From Pseudomonadota bacterium (GTDB taxonomy: Bacteria > Pseudomonadota > Gammaproteobacteria > Burkholderiales > Burkholderiaceae_C): a stretch of DNA of 10,706 nucleotides. This document shows positions 1-6,528 of the stretch, piece by piece. The notes below the pieces were generated by a model that saw nothing but the letters and a program-made list of their open reading frames with translations, was not told the origin of the DNA and searched no databases. A program made the translations under genes and the position numbers. Numbering within the stretch: position 1 is the first letter of the stretch; each line of letters begins with the position of its first letter. The stretch spans positions 1 to 10,706 of the forward strand of contig JAEYRT010000243.1 of assembly GCA_023435325.1 (NCBI GenBank), read 5' to 3'.

Positions 1-204
1 CCGTTAGCGGTTGTCGCTCCCTTTCATTTACCCATGGCAGAAGTCATGGTTATCGTCCTCGGCTGGGTAGCCGTATGGGCCTTGCTGAGTCGCTTTCACC
101 CACAGCGACAATTTCTACACGATGTGCTTGCAGGCACGCGCCTGATTTCCGCCGTTTCCACGCCTGCGCAGCACAACCCGACCATTTCAAAGTTCCAGCC
201 ATGA
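1..204 (+). CDS. RDD family membrane protein, C-terminal end (partial)
   Basis: An open frame runs from the window edge to TGA at 202-204 and gives the last 67 residues; the start lies outside. It holds one hydrophobic segment (about residues 12-30, MAEVMVIVLGWVAVWALLS) followed by RFHPQRQFLHDVLAGTRLI. The basic stretch, then hD, then aGT and a hydrophobic residue, is the pattern seen at the end of RDD-domain membrane proteins, whose role is mostly unknown. The protein should sit in the inner membrane. Its stop overlaps the start of the next gene (ATGA at 201-204), so the two are probably translated together. The family call rests on a short C-terminal motif and is moderately sure; the reading frame itself is well supported by the overlap. 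Confidence 0.65.
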   Translation, partial: PLAVVAPFHLPMAEVMVIVLGWVAVWALLSRFHPQRQFLHDVLAGTRLISAVSTPAQHNPTISKFQP

Positions 205-797
205 CTCATACCTCTGCATTTTCTGTTTGCGTCTACTGCGGCTCTCGCCCAGGCGAACGTCCTGAATACGCACAAGCTGCACACGCGGTTGGCAACTGGA
301 TTGGCAAGCATGGCGGCCAGTTGGTCTACGGCGGTGGTCGCACAGGGCTGATGGGTATGGTTGCGGATGCAACCAAAGCCGCAGGCGGCCGCGTGGTGGG
401 CGTGATCCCTCAGGCTTTGGTGGACAAGGAGCTGGCCAACCAGGCTTGCGACGAATTGCACATCGTGGCCAATATGCACGAGCGCAAAGCCATGATGGCC
501 GAACGCAGCAATGCTTTTCTGGCACTGCCCGGTGGCATAGGCACCTTTGAAGAACTGTTTGAAGTATGGACGTGGCGCCAACTGGGCTATCACGACAAAC
601 CTATCGGCCTGCTCAATGTGGATGGTTACTACAACAGCATGCTAAACTTTTTGGATTCCACCGTGCACAGCGGCTTCATGGGTGCCTGGCAAATGGACTT
701 GATCCGCACCAGTGAAAGTGTGCAAGAGTTGCTGTCTTTTCTGGTGGAAACCGCGGGCACGGTCCCCGAGAACACCAACCTGCGCAATGTGATTTAG
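201..797 (+). CDS. LOG family protein (TIGR00730-type nucleotide phosphoribohydrolase)
   Basis: A 198-residue protein of the LOG / former 'lysine decarboxylase-like' family. Members hydrolyse nucleoside 5'-monophosphates (cytokinin riboside monophosphates in plants, AMP or similar in bacteria) to the free base and ribose 5-phosphate in the cytoplasm. Visible motifs are the N-terminal Rossmann start VCVYCGSRPG (about 9-18), YGGGRTGLMG (43-52), MHERKAMM (92-99) and the family signature PGGIGTFEE (110-118), whose glycines and glutamate bind phosphate and ribose. ATG at 201 is chosen because it overlaps the upstream stop as ATGA and gives the usual family length. An in-frame TTG-type extension to 75 would run back through the RDD gene in another frame and adds no family sequence. 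The native substrate cannot be told from sequence, and bacterial members have no settled gene symbol. A strong terminator follows. Confidence 0.92.
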   Translation: MTHTSAFSVCVYCGSRPGERPEYAQAAHAVGNWIGKHGGQLVYGGGRTGLMGMVADATKAAGGRVVGVIPQALVDKELANQACDELHIVANMHERKAMMAERSNAFLALPGGIGTFEELFEVWTWRQLGYHDKPIGLLNVDGYYNSMLNFLDSTVHSGFMGAWQMDLIRTSESVQELLSFLVETAGTVPENTNLRNVI

Positions 798-831
798 ATT
801 TAGGTGTAGACCACAGGACGGCGCAGCTCGT

Positions 832-862
832 AAAAAAAGCGATCCTTGAGGATCGCTTTTTT
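832..862. terminator. Bidirectional intrinsic terminator between LOG gene and glnB
   Basis: GCGATCC (839-845), loop TTGA and GGATCGC (850-856) form a perfect 7-base stem flanked by seven A (832-838) and six T (857-862). The A and T runs can extend the stem and supply a U-tract on either strand. It lies between the LOG gene stop (797) and the glnB stop (889), which converge here, so it should end transcription from both sides. Confidence 0.92.
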
Positions 863-888
863 ATTTCATAGCGCGCTGGACGTGGAAC

Positions 889-1227
889 TCAGATTGCTGT
901 TCCATCCAGATCACCGGTGCGGATACGCACGACTTTCTCAACCGGAGAAACAAAAATCTTGCCATCTCCAATCTTTCCCGTGCGTGCCGATGCAACGATG
1001 GCATCCACACAGCGATCCGCATCTTCAGTAGCCACAACCACTTCAATTTTCACTTTGGGCAAAAAGTCCACCACATACTCTGCACCGCGATACAGCTCGG
1101 TGTGCCCTTTTTGACGGCCAAAGCCTTTGACCTCAGTCACCGTCAAGCCAGTTACGCCACATTCCGCCAAGGCTTCACGCACCTCCTCCAGTTTGAAGGG
1201 CTTGATGATGGCAGTAATCATTTTCAT
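889..1227 (-). CDS. glnB: Nitrogen regulatory protein PII (GlnB)
   Basis: A 112-residue PII signal protein, exactly the usual length. PII trimers sense 2-oxoglutarate and ATP/ADP and report glutamine state through uridylylation by GlnD. They act on the GlnE/NtrB/glutamine synthetase network and on other targets. The sequence is near-canonical: MKMITAIIKPFKL at the start, the T-loop about 37-55 with GRQKGHTELYRGAEY and the uridylylation tyrosine at Tyr51, and the B-loop TGKIGDGKIFV near 83. ATG at 1227 is chosen over an upstream in-frame ATG (1266) because it matches the family start and has GGAG 8 bases upstream; another ATG lies two codons in. It follows nadE on the same strand after 56 bases with no terminator, so it is probably in the nadE operon, although an extra promoter in the AT-rich gap cannot be excluded. 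GlnB versus GlnK is judged from similarity to classical GlnB and the absence of a neighbouring amtB. Confidence 0.95.
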   Translation of the reverse strand: MKMITAIIKPFKLEEVREALAECGVTGLTVTEVKGFGRQKGHTELYRGAEYVVDFLPKVKIEVVVATEDADRCVDAIVASARTGKIGDGKIFVSPVEKVVRIRTGDLDGTAI

Positions 1228-1283
1228 GGGGGAGGCTCCAATGGAATTTAAAACTCGTTTTCTCAATAGCTCGCTGGGTCAAC

Positions 1284-2930
1284 TTAGCGCCTAAAACCGT
1301 TGGTAATCGGTGCACGCCAATCCTTGCCAAAACTGCGTGAGGACAGGCGCGGCCCGACAGGGGCCTGCCTGCGCTTGTATTCATTGATTCGGATGAGCCG
1401 AATCACGCGCTCGACGCTTTCACGCTTATGGCCAGCCATCACGATTGATTCGATAGGTTCGTCATTTTCCACATATCGGCGAATAATGTCGTCCAGTACG
1501 GGATAAGGAGGCAAACTGTCCTCATCCTTCTGGTCAGGACGCAATTCAGCGCTGGGGGGACGTGTGATGATGCGCTCCGGAATGGGATGCAGCCCCGTAC
1601 CGAAAGGATCATGCGCATTGCGCCAGCGTGCCAGCTCGAATACGCGGGTTTTCAGCAAGTCCTTGATCACGGCAAACCCACCAGCCATATCGCCATACAA
1701 AGTGCAGTAGCCAGTGGCCAATTCGCTCTTGTTTCCAGTGGTCAGGACGATAGAGCCAAACTTGTTGGACAGCGCCATGAGCAAGGTACCGCGAATACGT
1801 GCCTGCAAATTCTCTTCTGCGGTGTCTTCAGGCAAGCCCTGAAACTGTGGTGCCAGTGCAGCCTTGAACGCCTCAAACTGCGGTGAGATATCAATCACCT
1901 CGTGGCGGACACCCACACGGCTGGCCATCTCCTGTGCATCTTTCCAGCTGATATCTGCCGTGTAAGGCGAAGGCATCATCACGGTGCGTACCCTGTCTTT
2001 GCCCAATGCATCCACGGCGATTGCCAACACCAGCGCAGAATCAATGCCGCCAGACAGTCCCAGCACCGCACCCGGAAAGCCATTCTTTTCCACATAGTCG
2101 CGCACGGCCAAGACCAGCGCCTGCCACAGACAAGCATTGTCTTCCTGTACGCTCTCAACAGTACCAGCCAGCACGAGCTGTGTGGCCTGTTGCTCGGCGG
2201 CAACCGCAAAAAGGCAGCACTCAAATGAAGCCGCGCGTGCAGCAATCTCTCCAGTGGCGTTCAGTGCGAAGCTGCCACCATCAAACACGAGTTCATCCTG
2301 GCCACCCACCATATGCACGTAAATGACAGGTAGTCCCGTTTCCTGGGCACGCTGTGCCAGCACGGCTTCACGCTCTGCCTGTTTACCCAAGTGATACGGC
2401 GAAGCATTGAGCACCAGCAACATTTGCGCACCTGCTTGCTTGGCTTCCAGAGCAGGCGCCTGCACCCAGGCATCCTCACAAATCAAAACACCCATCCGAG
2501 TGCCATCCACATCCATCACGCAGGGTTGATGACTCGGGGTGAAATAGCGCAACTCATCGAAAACGCCGTAGTTTGGCAGGGCCTGTTTGGCATAAGTAGC
2601 CATCACTTCGCCATTTTGAATCCAGCTGGCACTATTGCGTCTATGGCTTGTCGCTTGCACTGCCTGGGTGTGCCCGACAAGCAATTTGAGTCCGGGCCAC
2701 TGCCGACTTGCAGCCACCACCTGTGCCAACGCATCATCATTGGCCTGCTGGAACGATGAACGCAGCAAAAGATCTTCTGCGGCATAGCCGCACAATGCAA
2801 GTTCTGGCGTCACCAAAAGCTTGGCACCTTGCGCATCAGCCTGTGCTGCTGCATCAATGATCTTTTGTGCGTTACCGTTGAAGTCGCCCACCACAAAATT
2901 GAGTTGAGCGATGCAAATAGATGTGGTCAT
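1284..2930 (-). CDS. nadE: Glutamine-dependent NAD+ synthetase (NadE)
   Basis: A 548-residue two-domain enzyme that makes NAD+ from deamido-NAD+, ATP and glutamine in the cytoplasm, the last step of NAD synthesis. Residues about 4-260 are a carbon-nitrogen hydrolase (glutaminase) domain with the triad visible as Glu43 (TPELAL), Lys115 (TYAKQALPNYG) and Cys151 (LICEDAW). Residues about 270-540 are the synthetase domain with the ATP pyrophosphatase P-loop SGGIDSA (293-299) and TTGNKSELATGY (398-409). The length fits the glutamine-using class rather than the shorter ammonia-dependent one. The start at 2930 gives the family N-terminus MTTSICIAQLN with GAGG 9 bases upstream; the open frame continues 60 codons further up but without family sequence and through the upstream terminator. 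glnB lies 56 bases downstream on the same strand. Confidence 0.96.
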   Translation of the reverse strand: MTTSICIAQLNFVVGDFNGNAQKIIDAAAQADAQGAKLLVTPELALCGYAAEDLLLRSSFQQANDDALAQVVAASRQWPGLKLLVGHTQAVQATSHRRNSASWIQNGEVMATYAKQALPNYGVFDELRYFTPSHQPCVMDVDGTRMGVLICEDAWVQAPALEAKQAGAQMLLVLNASPYHLGKQAEREAVLAQRAQETGLPVIYVHMVGGQDELVFDGGSFALNATGEIAARAASFECCLFAVAAEQQATQLVLAGTVESVQEDNACLWQALVLAVRDYVEKNGFPGAVLGLSGGIDSALVLAIAVDALGKDRVRTVMMPSPYTADISWKDAQEMASRVGVRHEVIDISPQFEAFKAALAPQFQGLPEDTAEENLQARIRGTLLMALSNKFGSIVLTTGNKSELATGYCTLYGDMAGGFAVIKDLLKTRVFELARWRNAHDPFGTGLHPIPERIITRPPSAELRPDQKDEDSLPPYPVLDDIIRRYVENDEPIESIVMAGHKRESVERVIRLIRINEYKRRQAPVGPRLSSRSFGKDWRAPITNGFRR

Positions 2931-2948
2931 GAAAAGAGGCCTCAAGCT

Positions 2949-2971
2949 GGCAGTCAGATACAACGACTGCC
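2949..2971. repeat. Perfect inverted repeat in the nadE leader
   Basis: GGCAGTC (2949-2955) and GACTGCC (2965-2971) are perfect 7-base arms separated by 9 bases. The repeat ends 19 bases before the nadE start codon at 2930, just upstream of its GAGG ribosome binding site. It could be an operator for a dimeric regulator or an mRNA hairpin. There is no U-tract, so it is not an intrinsic terminator. The regulator, if any, is unknown. Confidence 0.45.
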
Positions 2972-2987
2972 GCACATGTAAGCATTG

Positions 2988-3014
2988 ATTATCACTCTGT
3001 CCGTGCACATGCAA
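2988..3014 (-). promoter_or_regulatory. Possible nadE promoter
   Basis: On the minus strand TTGCAT (3014-3009) and GATAAT (2993-2988) resemble -35 and -10 boxes, but the spacer is only 15 bases, shorter than ideal. It lies between the upstream MCP terminator (3048-3080) and nadE, where a promoter is needed. The call is weak and rests on box similarity and position. Confidence 0.3.
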
Positions 3015-3047
3015 CGGCACACGCTGGATCGCTAGATTTTGGATGAC

Positions 3048-3080
3048 AAAAAAAGCCGCATTGCATCGGCAATGCGGCTT
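3048..3080 (-). terminator. Intrinsic terminator after the chemotaxis receptor gene
   Basis: The arms GCCGCATTGC (3055-3064) and GCAATGCGGC (3069-3078) form a perfect 10-base stem with loop ATCG. Seven A at 3048-3054 become a seven-U tail on the minus strand. It begins about 30 bases after the MCP stop codon and isolates that gene from nadE. Confidence 0.93.
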
Positions 3081-3110
3081 GATCTCAGTAACTCTGCACC
3101 CTGTGGGCAA

Positions 3111-4904
3111 TCAGAAAGTTTCCCAGTCATCTTGCTCTGAGGAAACTGCTTTCACCAGCTTGGGTTGGGCGGTCTCCCGCGGGGCTTGCACCATCTTCTT
3201 TTCATGTGTTGGCGCTGCCTTGATTGCCGGTGCTGGCTGCTGTACAGATCCCACGGTCACATGCGCTGCGCGGGAATGGGGCGAGGAAGAAGCCACTGAC
3301 GCATCCTTCGTAAGATTCAGGCCCAAAGCCTGCTTCACCTTGAAACTGGCAACCGTATCAACCAGATCCTTGGCCTGGCGTTTCAATCCTTCTGCCGCAG
3401 CGGCACTTTGCTCCACCAATGCAGCGTTTTGCTGCGTGGTTTGATCCATTTGTGCAATCGCCTCACTGACCTGAGTCACGCCCTGGCTTTGCTCCTTGCT
3501 TGCCGCGCTAATTTCCCCCACCAGATCGGAAACGTGGCGAATCGCTGCAACGACTTCTTCCATGGTGGAGCCCGCCTGGGCAACCAATGCCGTGCCCTGC
3601 CCCACCCGCTGAACGCTTTCTCCGATCAACTGCTTGATCTGCTTGGCAGCTTCTGCACTGCGGCCCGCCAGCGCGCGTACTTCACCGGCCACCACGGCAA
3701 AACCACGTCCTTGCTCACCCGCGCGCGCAGCTTCCACTGCCGCATTGAGTGCCAAGATATTGGTCTGGAAAGCGATGCCGTCAATGATGCCAATAATGTC
3801 AGCAATCTTCTGGCTGCTGGCATCAATGTCTTTCATGGTCGTGACCACTTGCCCCACCACTTCTCCACCACGCACCGCCACATTGGAAGCATTGATTGCC
3901 AACTGGTTGGCTTGCAGGGCACTTTCTGCGTTGTGACGGACAGTTGAGGCCATTTGCTCCATGGAAGCTGCCGTTTCCTGCAGGGCACTGGCTTGCTCTT
4001 CCGTTCGGCTGGACAGGTCTGTATTGCCCAAAGCGATTTGTTCGCTCGATATGGCCACTCCATCAGCATTGTGGCGCACCTGACTGACCACACGCTCCAG
4101 GTTGCCGCGCATGGCAGACAGTTCTTGCAAAAGCTTGCCCATCTCATCACGACCAGCCTGGGGAATGTCCTGCGTCAGGTCTCCTTCAGAAATACTGCGC
4201 GCCGCACGCATGGCCTGCGCCACTGGAACAGTGACTGCGCGGGAAACCAGAAAACCCCACACCACTGCCACCAACGTACTGAGCACCATGCCTGCCACGA
4301 CCCATAGCGTGGCGAATTGGAAGCTTTGAGAGGCTTTCTGTTCCGCGAGGGCGGCGTATTCATGGCCCAGTTTTGCCAACTCACTCAGTGTCTCCACCAG
4401 CTGCGCAAACTGGGGCTCGGCCATGCCCATATAAAAATTGGTCACGGCATCACCCAGCAGCAAATCGCCATCGAGCTGGCTGTAGTCCTTGTCACGTGCC
4501 AATTGCAAGAATTGCTGATGGCCTTGCAGATACTGTTCACGCACATTGCGATACTGCACAAACAGTGTTTGCTCTTCCTCACTCAGCTCCAGCGCTTCAT
4601 AGCTTTTTTCATGGTCATGAATTTGTGTGGAAATCTGAGCCATTTGAGAGACGTAGCCCTCGACCTCGGCCACACTGTTGACATTCAAAATTCCTGCCTC
4701 GGCACGGCGAAAACGGTTCCACAAGGTGCGCAGATTGTTGACGTCAGAAACGCTGGGCAACGAGTGCTGCACGACGACTTGTGTGCTTGCATTCATTTGG
4801 CGCATTTGCCACAGAGAAACGCTGCCTAAAGCCAGCGTGAGAAAAGTCACTAGTGCGAACCCCAAACCCAGTTTGGTGGTCATGCGCATATTCGCCAAAA
4901 ACAT
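3111..4904 (-). CDS. Methyl-accepting chemotaxis protein with C-terminal DWETF tether
   Basis: A 597-residue inner-membrane chemoreceptor that passes ligand signals to CheA/CheW at the cell pole. Order: TM1 about 11-33, periplasmic four-helix-bundle type sensor about 34-195, TM2 about 198-220, HAMP about 217-270 (SRAVTVPVAQAM, then EGDLTQDIP), and a long coiled-coil signalling domain. The conserved hairpin tip reads IAFQTNILALNAAVEAARAG (377-396), followed by GEQGRGFAVVAGEVRALA. The last residues are DDWETF; the xWxTF end matches the pentapeptide by which Tar/Tsr-type receptors tether CheR and CheB. Before it lies a variable Ala/Pro/Lys-rich linker (about 536-590). The start at 4904 has AGGAG 5 bases upstream; an in-frame start 45 bases further up lacks this. 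The ligand is not predictable. It has its own terminator, and no che genes are nearby, so it is probably an isolated receptor gene. Confidence 0.95.
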   Translation of the reverse strand: MFLANMRMTTKLGLGFALVTFLTLALGSVSLWQMRQMNASTQVVVQHSLPSVSDVNNLRTLWNRFRRAEAGILNVNSVAEVEGYVSQMAQISTQIHDHEKSYEALELSEEEQTLFVQYRNVREQYLQGHQQFLQLARDKDYSQLDGDLLLGDAVTNFYMGMAEPQFAQLVETLSELAKLGHEYAALAEQKASQSFQFATLWVVAGMVLSTLVAVVWGFLVSRAVTVPVAQAMRAARSISEGDLTQDIPQAGRDEMGKLLQELSAMRGNLERVVSQVRHNADGVAISSEQIALGNTDLSSRTEEQASALQETAASMEQMASTVRHNAESALQANQLAINASNVAVRGGEVVGQVVTTMKDIDASSQKIADIIGIIDGIAFQTNILALNAAVEAARAGEQGRGFAVVAGEVRALAGRSAEAAKQIKQLIGESVQRVGQGTALVAQAGSTMEEVVAAIRHVSDLVGEISAASKEQSQGVTQVSEAIAQMDQTTQQNAALVEQSAAAAEGLKRQAKDLVDTVASFKVKQALGLNLTKDASVASSSPHSRAAHVTVGSVQQPAPAIKAAPTHEKKMVQAPRETAQPKLVKAVSSEQDDWETF

Positions 4905-4947
4905 TCCGTCTCCTGAAGGACCAGCGAGGCGTGCGAAACAAAAGAGC

Positions 4948-4984
4948 AAAAAAAATGTGCAAACCCCGCAAGGAGTTGCACATT
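4948..4984 (-). terminator. Intrinsic terminator, distal of two after ppa
   Basis: AATGTGCAA (4954-4962) and TTGCACATT (4976-4984) form a 9-base stem with a 13-base loop. Eight A at 4948-4955 give a U-tail on the minus strand. It lies downstream of ppa but only 43 bases upstream of the MCP start codon, so it may also act on transcripts entering the MCP gene. Confidence 0.8.
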
Positions 4985-5005
4985 AACAAAAATTTACAGG
5001 TCTTT

Positions 5006-5045
5006 AAAAATTTCTCAGAATATCCAGGGGATTACCCTGAGAAAT
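5006..5045 (-). terminator. Terminator-like hairpin, proximal of two after ppa
   Basis: ATTTCTCAG (5010-5018) and CTGAGAAAT (5037-5045) form a 9-base stem. On the minus strand it is followed by a run of U from A5006-A5010. It starts 2 bases after the ppa stop codon. The stem is AT-rich with an 18-base loop, so it is probably weaker than the distal hairpin; a smaller internal hairpin (CAGGG/CCCTG) could compete. Confidence 0.6.
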
Positions 5046-5047
5046 CA

Positions 5048-5578
5048 TTAAGCCTTGTTGTAATTTGCGATGCCGTCAGTGATTTCCTTTTGGGCTTCGT
5101 CAACACCCTTCCAGCCAAGCACCTTGACCCATTTGCCCTTTTCCAGATCTTTGTAGTGCTCGAAGAAGTGAGCGATCTGGTTCAGGGTCAGCTCATGAAC
5201 GTCTTCCAGGCTTTCGATCTTTTCGTAAGCAGGCAGAATCTTCTTGGTAGGTACAGCCAGCACCTTGCCGTCTACGCCGCCTTCATCTTCCATGTGCAGA
5301 ATACCGATAGCACGGCAGGGAACCACGACGCCGGAGGGCAGAGGAAATGGCGTCATTACCAGCACGTCCACAGGGTCGCCATCGCCAGCCAGGGTCTGAG
5401 GCACGTAGCCGTAGTTCACGGGGTAGTGCATGGCCGTACCCATGAAGCGGTCTACAAATACGCAACCGGTTTCTTTATCCACTTCATACTTCACGGGATC
5501 GGAATTGGCGGCAATTTCGATCACTACATTGAAAGTTTCAGGTGCATTCTTGCCGGGAGTCAGTTTTTCGAAGGACAT
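5048..5578 (-). CDS. ppa: Inorganic pyrophosphatase, family I
   Basis: A 176-residue cytoplasmic Mg2+-dependent enzyme that splits pyrophosphate to two phosphates and so drives biosynthetic reactions forward. The length matches the bacterial hexameric class. The family signature DGDPVDVLV (66-74) supplies metal-binding Asp66, Asp68 and Asp71. Further expected active-site residues are visible at Glu21, Lys30, Arg44 and Tyr56 (HYPVNYGYVPQT), plus Asp98 and Asp103 (MEDEGGVDGK). ATG at 5578 gives the standard N-terminus (MSFEKLTPGKNAPE); no strong Shine-Dalgarno sequence is seen before it. The 145-base gap to the upstream DUF962 gene holds no clear terminator and no convincing promoter, only a TAAAAT -10-like box at 5663-5668 without a good -35, so it may be cotranscribed or have its own promoter. 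Two tandem terminator hairpins follow. Confidence 0.97.
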   Translation of the reverse strand: MSFEKLTPGKNAPETFNVVIEIAANSDPVKYEVDKETGCVFVDRFMGTAMHYPVNYGYVPQTLAGDGDPVDVLVMTPFPLPSGVVVPCRAIGILHMEDEGGVDGKVLAVPTKKILPAYEKIESLEDVHELTLNQIAHFFEHYKDLEKGKWVKVLGWKGVDEAQKEITDGIANYNKA

Positions 5579-5723
5579 GATGGTTGATCAGGTTATGAAA
5601 CGGATATTCCCCTGTTTCGGCATACGCACCGTGATGTGCCTGCCTTGAGGGAAAACCTGATGATTTTAGAGGCATGCCCTTGCTTGCTCCTTGCACGTGC
5701 TCTGAATATCCGCGCAAAGGCGA

Positions 5724-6251
5724 TCACAAAGCAGCCTGCGCACCATGGCGCACCGGACCAGAGCGCTCGTTAACCGCCTGCTGCACTTCCTTGCGCCAGC
5801 CCAGGGCAAATCCCATTTCAGCCAACACAAACAAGGGGCCAATGAGCAGCCCCACGATGTCATCCATAAAAGCAGGTTTGCGGCCCTCCCAGTAGTGGCC
5901 GACAAATTGGATGATCCAGCCCACCACAAACAAGCCAGCGCCCCACCCCAGCCAGACAGAAGTTGTCTGCTGTGCCAACCACGCTCCAGTCGCCAGCATC
6001 GCACCCAGCACCAGAGCCAGTGCAATGCCATAACGGGTATCGAGCAACATGTAATACACCGATGCTGCCAGTGCCGTCAGTACCGCAGGACTTAGCATGA
6101 ACCCCCATTCCCCCACTGGCCACGCCGGGCGCGACAGCAGGATCACCACCGCCAGCAAGATCATGGGCACTCCAATGAAATGCGTGATGATGTTGCGCGC
6201 ATCGCGGTGGTAGAGCGCATATTGCGCCAATTGGTCTACCAACGTTTTCAT
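5724..6251 (-). CDS. DUF962 / Mpo1-like membrane protein
   Basis: A 175-residue protein of the DUF962 (YGL010w/Mpo1) family. Yeast Mpo1 is an Fe2+-dependent dioxygenase in alpha-oxidation of 2-hydroxy fatty acids; whether bacterial members do the same is not established. Family residues are visible: HRDARNIITHFIGVP (15-29) with His15, Asn20 and His24, and FVGHYWEGRKPAF (116-128) with His119 and Glu122, likely metal ligands. Hydrophobic segments at about 25-40, 52-70, 76-92, 100-115 and 132-150 point to an inner-membrane protein. ATG at 6251 is chosen because AGGAGG lies 5 bases upstream; an ATG six codons earlier (6269) has no such site and would contain it. A short upstream frame (6276-6320) precedes it. 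Confidence 0.85.
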   Translation of the reverse strand: MKTLVDQLAQYALYHRDARNIITHFIGVPMILLAVVILLSRPAWPVGEWGFMLSPAVLTALAASVYYMLLDTRYGIALALVLGAMLATGAWLAQQTTSVWLGWGAGLFVVGWIIQFVGHYWEGRKPAFMDDIVGLLIGPLFVLAEMGFALGWRKEVQQAVNERSGPVRHGAQAAL

Positions 6252-6275
6252 GGTGGCCTCCTGGTTCATCGGTCG

Positions 6276-6320
6276 CTATGGGAGAACCGCATCCTTGCTT
6301 GCAAGGCATGAGGTGTCCAT
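6276..6320 (-). CDS. Candidate 14-codon upstream ORF before the DUF962 gene
   Basis: On the minus strand ATG at 6320 opens a short frame (MDTSCLASKDAVLP, stop at 6276-6278). AGGAG lies at 6332-6328, 7 bases upstream, a well-placed ribosome binding site. It ends 24 bases before the DUF962 start. It could be a small leader peptide or a chance frame; the spacing of the AGGAG is the only positive evidence beyond the frame itself. A small hairpin (CCTTG/CAAGG) lies within it. Confidence 0.25.
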   Translation of the reverse strand: MDTSCLASKDAVLP

Positions 6321-6489
6321 AGGGCAACTCCTAAAAAAACCTAACAGCCAGACATTCAGCCAAGGCATGTTGTACGAGTCATTTTTTTGACAATCTGCGT
6401 TGCTTTTGTGACTGACAGCCGATAGACACGATCACACAATAGCCAACCATTTTGGTGCTTGCTTCACAAAAGAAACTGGTCTCAAAACA

Positions 6490-6517
6490 TTGGCAAGCAA
6501 CCCTGCAAAGCTATAGA
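6490..6517 (+). promoter_or_regulatory. Possible DUF2889 gene promoter
   Basis: TTGGCA (6490-6495) and TATAGA (6512-6517) are separated by 16 bases. The -10 box ends only 11 bases before ATG at 6529, so transcription would start about 5 bases before the start codon. No Shine-Dalgarno sequence is visible there, which agrees with a nearly leaderless mRNA, but an upstream promoter is also possible. Confidence 0.35.
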
Positions 6518-6528
6518 AACTGATACAT

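Larger units (their letters stand above)
6252..6528. other. Divergent intergenic region between the DUF962 and DUF2889 genes
   Basis: These 277 bases separate two divergent genes, so promoters for both should lie here. The part next to the DUF962 gene contains the candidate short upstream frame. The middle is AT-richer and includes TTGACA at about 6387-6392 without a matching -10 at the right distance. The right end holds a TTGGCA/TATAGA pair just before the DUF2889 start. I see no repeat family, tRNA or larger gene. Confidence 0.6.

Noticed and set aside
75..200. N-terminal extension of the LOG protein by 42 residues
   Set aside because: It overlaps the RDD gene in another frame, shows no family sequence, and ATG at 201 gives the normal N-terminus with an ATGA overlap.
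96..593. Minus-strand open frame antisense to the LOG gene
   Set aside because: No recognisable domain; it mirrors a well-supported gene.
2931..3110. Extension of NadE by 60 residues at the N-terminus
   Set aside because: It would read through the MCP terminator and add no family sequence; the start at 2930 gives the standard N-terminus and has a GAGG site.
4985..5012. Sigma-28 (FliA) promoter for the chemoreceptor gene
   Set aside because: TAAAG is present on the minus strand but nothing near GCCGATAA follows at the right distance.
4853..5587. Long plus-strand open frame of 244 codons antisense to ppa and the MCP start
   Set aside because: It covers ppa completely and crosses two terminators; ppa on the other strand has all catalytic residues, so this is a shadow frame.
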